DNA of 64,000 nucleotides from Myxococcaceae bacterium (GTDB lineage Bacteria; Myxococcota_A; Polyangia; Polyangiales; Ga0077539), in assembly GCA_004297725.1 (NCBI GenBank), contig SCUS01000053.1, forward strand, positions 1-64,000, given 5' to 3'. Of this stretch, positions 17,664-26,600 are shown piece by piece; the first letter of the stretch is position 1; the number at the start of each line of letters is the position of its first letter. Under the pieces are notes generated by a model, which had not been told where the DNA came from, searched no databases, and worked only from the letters and a program-made list of their open reading frames with translations. The translations under genes and the position numbers were made by a program.

Positions 17664-20600
17664 TCAGGCGCGAAGCTGCGCGAGGAGCGTGGTCGCCCGC
17701 GGGTGCTGGCGGTCGCTCTCCAGCGCCCGCTCGAGCATCCCGATGGCCTTGGGCTTGTCGCCCTGCAGCGAGAGGGTCTCGCCCAGGTAGGCGTAGACGT
17801 CCGCCTTGGTCAGCCCGACGTTGGGGTCGAGCCGCTGGAGGAGCAGCGCGCGGAAGGTCTTCTGCGCGCGGTCGAGGTCGCCCGTCTCCAGGCAGAGGAG
17901 ACCGAGGTCGCGAAGGATCGGCACGCTGGTGAGGTCGATCTTGAACGCCGCGTCGTAGAGCGAGAGGGCCTCGAGCTTGTTGCCCATGCGCTGCTGCGCC
18001 TGGCCGAGCCGGTGCTGCCACTGGGCCAGCTCCTTGGTGCGGCGGCCCGCGAAGCTCGCGATGATCTTCTCCAGGATCGGCACCGCGTCGGCCTCGCGCC
18101 CGTTGGCCGAGAGCAGGTCGACGAGGGGGAGCAGCACCTCGCGGTCGCTGGGGTTGAGCGCGCTGGCGCGCTCCAGGTAGGCCATCGCGCGGGCCGGATC
18201 GGCGAGCTGGTCGCGCGACAGCGTCGCGAGGCCGCGCAGCAGGGTGACCTGCGCGGCGACGTCGCTGGTGAGGGCGAGCTCCTTCTCCATCACCTCGGCG
18301 AGGAGCGTGTGGTCGCGCCGCGACTCCGCGAGCGCCCGGAGCCGACGCAGCGACTCCGTCGAGCTGGGGTCGAGCTCGAGGGCCCGGCGGAGGCTCTGCT
18401 CCGCGGCGGACGGGTCGTTGAGCCGGTCGGCCTGGAGCGTCGCGAGGCGCAGCGCCATCGCCGCGGACTCCACGCCCGGAGGCGCCACGGCCACCGCGCG
18501 CTGGAGCATCGAGGTCGCCTTCTCGTAGTCCCCGGAGGCCTCCGCGAGGCGGGCCACCGCGGCGAGGGCGCCGGAGTGCTCGGGCTGACGGTCGAGCACG
18601 CGCTCGTAGAGCTCGATCGCGCGGTCGACGTCGTTGAGCCGCTGCTCGTGCAGCTCGCCGATGCGCACCAGGGTGGTCAACTCGGTGGCGGAATCACCCA
18701 TGGACACGGCGTGGTCGAGCCGGTGCTCGAGCAGGTCGGAGAGGTCGCTCCAGCGGTTGAGCGAGGCGTAGAGGCGCTCGAGGGCGGCGCCCGCCGCGGG
18801 GTGCTCGGGCACCTCGTCGAGGATCTCGCGGAGGTACTCCACCGCGGACTCGGCGCTGTGCAGCTGCTGCTCGGCCACGTCGGCGAGGCGGAGCCGGGTC
18901 GCGACGCGCTCCTCCACGGAGACCGCCACGTCCAGGCGCCCGCGCAGGGCGTCCTCGAGGTCGCGCCACTTGCCGGAGCGCTCGAAGAGCGACTCCAGGG
19001 CGACGCGGGCGTCGAGGTCCGAGGGGTCGAAGTCGAGCACCTCGCGCCAGGCCGTCACGGCCCGGGTCTCGTCGGCCAGCGGACCGGCGTAGAGGCCCGC
19101 GACCTCGCGCCGCAGCCGCAGCGCCTCGGTGGGATCGTCCGCCAGGCGGGCGCGCCGACCGAGCAGATCGGCCAGGTCTTCCCAGCGCCCCTGCATCCGG
19201 CGCAGGCGGGCGAGGTCGTCGATCGAGGTCGGGTCGGCGTCGTCGACCTCCAGCGTCGCCGCAGAGATCTCCGCCGCCAGGTCGACGTTGCCCAGGGGGC
19301 CCTCGGCCAGCGTGGCGGCTTCGCGCAGCATCGCCTTGCGGGCGTCGCCGTCGAACTCCACCTCGGCGCGGCGCCGCAGCGTCGCCACCAGGTCGGCCTC
19401 GCGCCCGGGCTGGCGCTGCAGGCCTTCGAGCATGGTGAGCGCCTCGACGCTCTCCGGGTCGGCCTCGAGCGCCGCGCGCACCCTCGCCTCCGCGGCCGCC
19501 GCGTCGCCGATGTGATCGGCGTACCACTTGGCGCCGCGCAGGTTGAGCCGCACGGCCTCGTCGGACACGAGCCCCGTCTCGGGGCGCACCGCGGACTCGA
19601 TCACGCCGCGCAGCGACGGCCACGCGTTCGCGGCCGGGGCGAGGCGCTCGAGCTCGCCGAGCAGCCCCTCGTCGCGGGGGTCGAGCGCGAAGGCGCGGGT
19701 GACCGCGTCGAGCGCGCCGGACAGATCGGACATGCGCTCCTCCCGGAGCCGCGCCAGGTCGCCGAGGATCTGCACGCGGTCGGCGTCGGAGGTCGCCGCG
19801 TCCACCTTGAGGCCCAGCAGCCAGGCCTGCCTGGTCGCGTTGTCGCTGCGGCGGAAGGTCTGCTCGAGCACCTCCATCGCGTCGTCGCGCACCGTCGGGT
19901 CATCGAGGAGCTTCTCAAGCAGCTCGATGGCGCGGGCGTGCGTGGGCTCGCGCTCCACCACGTTCTGCAGCGCCGAGACGGCGCCGCGAGCGTCGGCGAA
20001 GCGGGTCATGCGCAGCTCGGCCAGCCGCACCTCGAGGGCGTCGAGGCGGTCCGGCGAGCTGAGCAGCACGCGGCGTTCGAGGATGTCGCCGAGCTCGTTC
20101 CACTGCGCGCTGCGCGAGTAGATCTGGTCGAGGGCCTCGAGCACCGTGTCGTCGTCGCCGCCGAGCTCGAGGGCCTGGCGGTAGTTGTGCGCCGCGCGGG
20201 TGTCGTCCTCGATGCGCTCGACGCTGATGCGCGCCGCGCGCACCGAGAGGTCGCGCCCCGCGGAGGGATCGGAGCCGTCGCGCACGGCGCGCTCGAGGGC
20301 GGAGACCAGGTCGGTCCAGCGGCCCAGCGAGGCCGCGAGGCGCTCCAGCTCCGCGAGGGTCGAGGGCTCGCCGGAGTCCTCGCTGAAGGCGAGCAGGTAG
20401 CTCTCGAAGGCCGCCGCGTGGTCCTTGCGGCCGTCCTCGTGGACCGCCGCGATGCGCCGCCGCTCCGACGCCCGCTGCGCGGGGTCGTCGATGCACTCGA
20501 TGCGGTGCTCGAGCACCTGCACCAGGTCGTCCCAGCGCCCGGCGCCGCGGTAGAGCGGCTCCAGGATCTCGACCGCGGCCACCCGCTGGTCGACGTCCTG

Positions 20601-23600
20601 GGAGATCTCCCGCACCGCCGTGAGGGCCTCGGGGTTCGTCGGCTCGGCGGCCAGCACCTCGCGGTAGCTGTCGAGCGCCGCGTCGCTGTCGCCGAGCTCC
20701 TTCTGCTGGAGCGCGCCGATGCGCAGCAGCAGCGCCGACCGGTCCGCCGGGGAGGACGCGAGGGCGACCTGCATCCGGAGGTTCTCGAGCAGCTCGGGGA
20801 ACATCGACTGCGCCGCGAAGAGGCGCTCCAGCGCGCGGATCGCCTCGGCCTGCGAGGGGCTCTCGTCGAGCGCCCGGCGGTACGCGTCGATCGCGTGGTG
20901 CGGGTCTTCGAGCGAGCGCTCCCACAGGCGCCCGAGGCGCAGCGCGGTGTCCGTGCGGGCCGCCGGGTCGGACTCCACGTCGAGGCGCTGCTGGAGCACC
21001 TCGGCCAGGCCGCGGTGGTCGCCGCGCTGCGAGAGCAGCCCGTCGAGGGCCTCGAGGGCGACCAGGTCCGTCGGGTCGATCTCCAGCGCGCGGCGGAAGG
21101 CGTGGATCGCCGCGGTGGGGTTGTTGAGCATGTCGCGCTGCGACTCGCCCACGGTGTGCAGTAGGAAGCGCCGGTGGTCGTCGTCGAGCGAGCGAGCGAC
21201 CTTGCGCTCCAGCACGTCGACGTGACCCTCCCAGTCCGAGAGCAGCACGTGCAGGCCCTCGAGCTGGTCGAGCACGTCGAGCTGCGTCTCGTCGACGGAG
21301 AACAGCCGCTCGTAGGCGGAGATCGCCGCGCGGGGGTCGCCCCGGCGCTGGTCGTGCGTCGCCGCGATGGCGCGCAGCAGGTCGCTCTTCAGCACCAGGT
21401 CGTCGCTGCTCGCGAGGGCGGCCTCGTAGCTGCGGACGAGCTCGTCCCAGAGCCCGTGCTCGCCGGCCAGGCGCTCGACGGACTCGCGCGCCTCGCCGTC
21501 CCCGGGGTCGACGCCGAAGGCCGCGCTGAAGGCCTCGAAGGCGAGCTTCGGATCGCGCGCCCGGGTCTCCCGGATGCGACCGATCTCCTTGTAGAGCTCG
21601 GCGCGCCCGGCGGCGTCGTGCGTCGCCTCCAGGCGGGTCACGAGCACGCCGGCGAGGCGGGCCCAGTCGTCGAGCTCGCGGTACACGGGCTCCAGGATCT
21701 CGACGACGCTCAGCCGCAGCTCGGGCCGGGACTCGGCGAGCTGCTCCAGCGACTGGATGGCCACGCGGTGGTCGCGGCGGTCCTCGAGGATCTCCCGGAA
21801 CGCGTCGACCGCGCCGGTGGGATCGCCGAGCTGGTCGGCCCGGAGGCGGCCGAGGCGGAAGCGAAGCGCCGAGCGCTCCTCGACGTCGACGGCGTCCGCG
21901 ATGCGGCGCTCGAGGAGGTCCGCGAGGTCGCGCCACGCCTGGGTCTTCACCAGCAGCGCGTCGAGGCGGTGGATGGCGTCCGCGTCCATCGGGTCGACGT
22001 CGAGCACCGCGCGGTAGTCCGCGATGGCGCGCTCGAGGTTGCCCAGCGGCCCCTCGTCGATCGCCGCGATCTTGTGGAGGAAGGCCTTGCGCTCGATCGG
22101 GTCGACCGCGCGCTCCGCCGCGTCGCGGTAGAGGTCGAGCAGCTCGGCGTGCGCGCTCTCACGGGCGAGCAGCGCCTCCAGGGCGTCGAACACCTCGCGC
22201 CGACCCCCGTCGAAGGCGAGCGTGCGGCGGTAGAACCTCCGCGCGCGGGCCGTGTCCTGGACGCGCTCGTCGAAGAGGCGCGCCGCCGCGAAGGAGAGGT
22301 CGGCGGAGCTGTCGTCGTCGACGGCGATGCCGTCGAGCGCCGAGGCGTACACCTCGGCGAGCTTCGGGTGAGCGTCCGTCGCCCGCGCCAGCCGGTCGAG
22401 GGTCTCCCAGGTCGCGCGGTCGGCCGGGTCTTCGCGGAAGATGCGGGCCTGGGTGTCGAGCGCGCGCCCGAGGTCGCCGATGTTCTCCTCGTAGAGCGTC
22501 GCGAGGCGCGAGAGCAGCTCGATGCGCCCGCGCGGATCGTCCTCCGCCGCGATGCGGGACTCCAGCGCGCCGATGAGCTTCGGCATGTCCATGCGCGAGC
22601 GGTAGATGGGCTCGAGCATCGTCGCGACGCGCGCGGCCAGCTCCGGCCGCTGCCCGAGCTCCTCCAGCGCGGCCACGGTGGCCTCGTGGTCGCCGGTCTG
22701 GTCGAGCACGGCGCGGAAGTGCTCGAAGGCCCGCTCGGTGTCGTCGAGGTGGTCCATCGCCACGCGGCCGAGGCGGTGGTGCAGCGCCGCCGTGTCCGCC
22801 CCGTCGCGCGTGAGCTGCGACTCCAGCAGGTTCGCGAGGTCGTCCCAGCGCCCGGCGCGCGCGTAGAGCCGCTCGAGCGCCGTCGCGCTCTCCGCGTCGA
22901 AGCCCGACCCGAGGATCGCCTCATAGGCCTCGACCGCGCCGGCCCGGTCGTCGCGACGCTCCTCCTGGATGCGCGCGACCTTGTGCAGCAGCGCCCGCCG
23001 CGCCGCGTCGGAGTCCGCGAGCTCCACCTTGCGGCGGAGCACCGAGAGCAGCTCGTCCCACTGCTGCGTCGACTCGTGCAGCGACTCGAGGGCGTCGAGC
23101 GCCGGGGCGAAGTCGGCCTGGTTCTCCAGGGCCTTCTCGAAGTGCTCCCGCGCCGTCGCCGTGTCGTTGAGGTTCGTGAGCGCCGTGTCGGCGATGCGCA
23201 TCAGCACGTCGCGCTGCAGCTCGGCGTCCAGCAGCTTCGGCGCCACCTCGCGGAACACCGCGATCAGCTCCTTGTGCCGCCCCGCCGCGCGCGCGAGCGA
23301 CTCCACGTGCGCCACGCGCTGCGCCGCGTCGGCGTCCTCCGCCGCGAGGGAGAGCGCCCGCGAGGCCCGCTCGAAGGCGCGCCCGGAGTCCGAGAGCCCC
23401 ACCTCCGCGACCTCCGCGGCGCTCGACAGCGACTGCAGCCGCTCGTCCCGGTCGTCGCTCTCGGCCGCGATGCGGTCGAGCACGTCCACCAGCTTCGCCC
23501 AGTCGCCGTCCGCCCGCAGCACCGGCTCGAGCGCCCGCGCCGCCGCGATGGGCACGTCCGGCGAGCTCGACCGGAGCATCTCCGTGAGCGCCAGCCGCGC

Positions 23601-26600
23601 CGCGGGGGTGGTCGGGTCGAGCGAGAGCGCCTCCTGGTAGCCGAGCACCGCCATCAGGGGCTCGTCGGTCTTGCGGTAGCGCAGGTCGGCCGCGCGCACG
23701 ATGAGCGCGAGCCGGTCGGCGGGGTCTTCGGCGACCGCGAGGTCACGCTCGACCACCGCGAGCAGGCCCGCCCACTGGTCGGACACCTCCAGCAGCCGCG
23801 CGAGCGCGGCGTGGATGGCGCGGTCGGGACCGAAGCTCGAGAGCACCTCCTCGTAGAGGGCGATCGCCTCGGGCACCGCCGCGAGCTTCTCCTCGAGCAC
23901 CGAGGCCGCGCGCACCAGCAGCTGCTTCTGCGCGTCGCCGTCGCCCACCAGCGCGGCCTGACGGCGCAGCGTGGTGACCAGCTCCTCCCACTGTCCGCTG
24001 CGCTCGTAGAGCCGGGCCAGCGCCCGCAGCGCGTCGAGGTCGCCCGCGTCGAGGTCGAGTCGACCCCGCTGCGCTTCGATCGCCCCCGCGAGGTCGCCGA
24101 CCTCGTCTTCGAGGATCTCCGCGGCCTGGGACAGGAGGGAGGTCTGCAGCGCCGGGTCGGTCTCGTGCCGCGCCCTCAGCCGCAGCGCGTCGACGAGGCC
24201 GCGCGGGTTCTGGAGCGCGCGGTAGAGGCGCTCGAGCGCCACGGCGGCGGCCAGCGTGGTGTCGCGGTCGCCCTCCGCCTCGGTGAGCAGCCGACGGAAC
24301 GTGCGCTCGGCCTTCACCGGGTCGATGAGGCGCTCGTCGTAGATGGCCGCGAGGTCGCGCAGCACCGGCACCCGCACGGTGCTGGCGCGCGGGTCTTCCA
24401 GCACCTCCTCGAGGGTCTCCGCGGCGCGGGCGTCCTGCAGCGCCACCGCCGAGAGCCGCAGGAGCTCCTCGCGGAACGTCGCCTGGGTCGGGTCTTCGAG
24501 CGTCGCCGTGGCGATCGCGTCGAGCGCCCCGACGGGGTCGTGCAGCACGATCTCTCGCAGCTCCGCGATGCGCTGGTGGAGCGCCGCCCGAGGGGCGCCG
24601 GGCTCCGTCGCCTCGAGCCGGATCTGGAGCATCCTCACGAGGCCCTCGGCGCTCGGGTCACCGTCGCGGTCGTAGAGGGTCTCCAGCACCTGCGCGGCGC
24701 GCTGACGCAGCGCGGGCGCCTCGATGAGCCGCTCGAGCCCGCGGCGCGCGCGGGCGTTGGTGGCGTCGGACTCGACCACGGTCTCGTAGTCGACGAAGGC
24801 GTCGTCCACTCGGGCGAGCTTGAGCTCGAGCGTCTCCGCGCGGCGGAGCCGGAGTTCGGTCGTCTCGTCGGCGCCGCGGCCCTGCTCGATGGAGCGGGAG
24901 AGCAGCGTCACCAGCGACTCCCAGCGCCCGAGGCGCTCATAGAGCCGGTCGAGCGCGGAGGAGACCTCGGCGTTGGCGGGGTCGAGCGCCACGGCGCGTT
25001 CGAGCGCGCCCACCGCGTCTTCGGGCTGATCGAGCACGTCCTCGAGGAGGCGCCCCTCCTCGATGAAGAGCGCCACGCGGGCGCCGTCGTCGGTGAGGCG
25101 CTCGACCCAGGTGCCGTAGAGGGTGTGCAGGTCGGACCAGCGCCCGCTCTGGCGGTAGAGGCGCTCGAGGGACTCGAAGGCCCCGGGCTCCGGCGCGCCG
25201 CCCTCGATCACCACGCGGTGGAAGGGCTCGGCCGCCGCGGGGTCGCCGTTGCGGTCCTCGTGGAGGGCGGCGGTGCGCCGGGCCAGGCCGACGCGCACCG
25301 CGGGGTCGACGCCCTCTCGCGCGACCAGGGTCGCGAGGAACCCCGCCAGCTCGGTGGTCCAGCCCCCCTCGATGGAGAGCGCGGTGACGGCGTTGGCGAT
25401 GGGCTCGGAGGCCGGCTCCGCGTCGAGCATGGAGCGCAGCAGGTCGAAGCCCGAGCGCGGGTCGTCGAGCCGCTCGGAGTACACCCGGGCCAGGCGCAGC
25501 CCGAGCTCGCGGCGGCGGTCGGCGTCCTGCTCGACATCGAACAGGATCTGGAGCACCCACGCGAGCTTGCGGAACTCCCCGGTCTGCTCGAACTCCGGCT
25601 CCAGGGTCTTCGCCGCGACCACGCGCCAGCGCTCGTCGCCCAGCAGCGACTCGAGCGCGTCGAGGGCGCCCTGGTGGTGCGCCGAGAGCGCCAGCACCTC
25701 GCGGTACGCCTCGATGGCGGACTCCACCTTGCCCAGGTGCTTGCGCTGCACCGAGCCCAGCGCCAGCGCCAGCTCGGCGCGGGCGGCGCCCTGCGCCAGG
25801 TCGTGCCGCGCGCTGAGCGTCGACTCCAGCTCGGCCCAGCGGCCCGCGGACTCGGCGAGGCGGGAGAGCGCGGCCAGCGCGGTCTCGTCCGTGGGGTCCG
25901 TCGCGATCAACACGCGGAAGCGCTCGCTCGCGGCGTCGGGCTGCTGGAGCACCGCCTCCTCGAGTTCGGCGACCTCGGTGATGAGGGCGCGCCGCTCGGC
26001 GGCGTCGGAGACGCGGGCGACCCGGTGGTCGAAGAGCCCGCGCAGGTCGTCCCAGCGCTGGGCGCGCCGCAGCAGCGCGTCGAGCGAATGCATCACCGAG
26101 GCGTCGTCGGGCGACTGCGCGAGCGCGCGCTCGTAGCGGGAGATGGCGGCGTCGACCTCGCCGAGGCGGTCGGCCTCGACGGCGGCGCTCTTGTCCCGAA
26201 GTCGGGCGATCTCGAGCGGATCGGCGGCCGATGCGGCCCGGGCATCGAAGGTGTCGACGAGCTCGCGCCAGGCGCCGGCCTCGGCGGCGCTCGCCTCGAC
26301 CTGGGCCTCGAGGGAGCTGTCCGTGGGCTCGAGCCGGTAGGCGCGCAGGGCCCACTGGAAGGCCGCCGCGCGGTCGCCGAGGCGGCTGGCGGAGATCTCC
26401 CGCAGCTTGTGCAGGTACGAGAGCGCGGCCGAGCGGTCGTCCGCGGGGACGGCGTTGAGGAGCACCTCGTAGAGCTGCGCGAGCCGAGACCAGCGCTCGT
26501 CCTCCAGGTAGATGGGCACCAGCGCGGTGGCAGCGGCGACGTTGTTCGGGTCGACGGAGAGCACGCGCTCGTAGCTGCGAAACGCCCTCGCAGGCTGCCG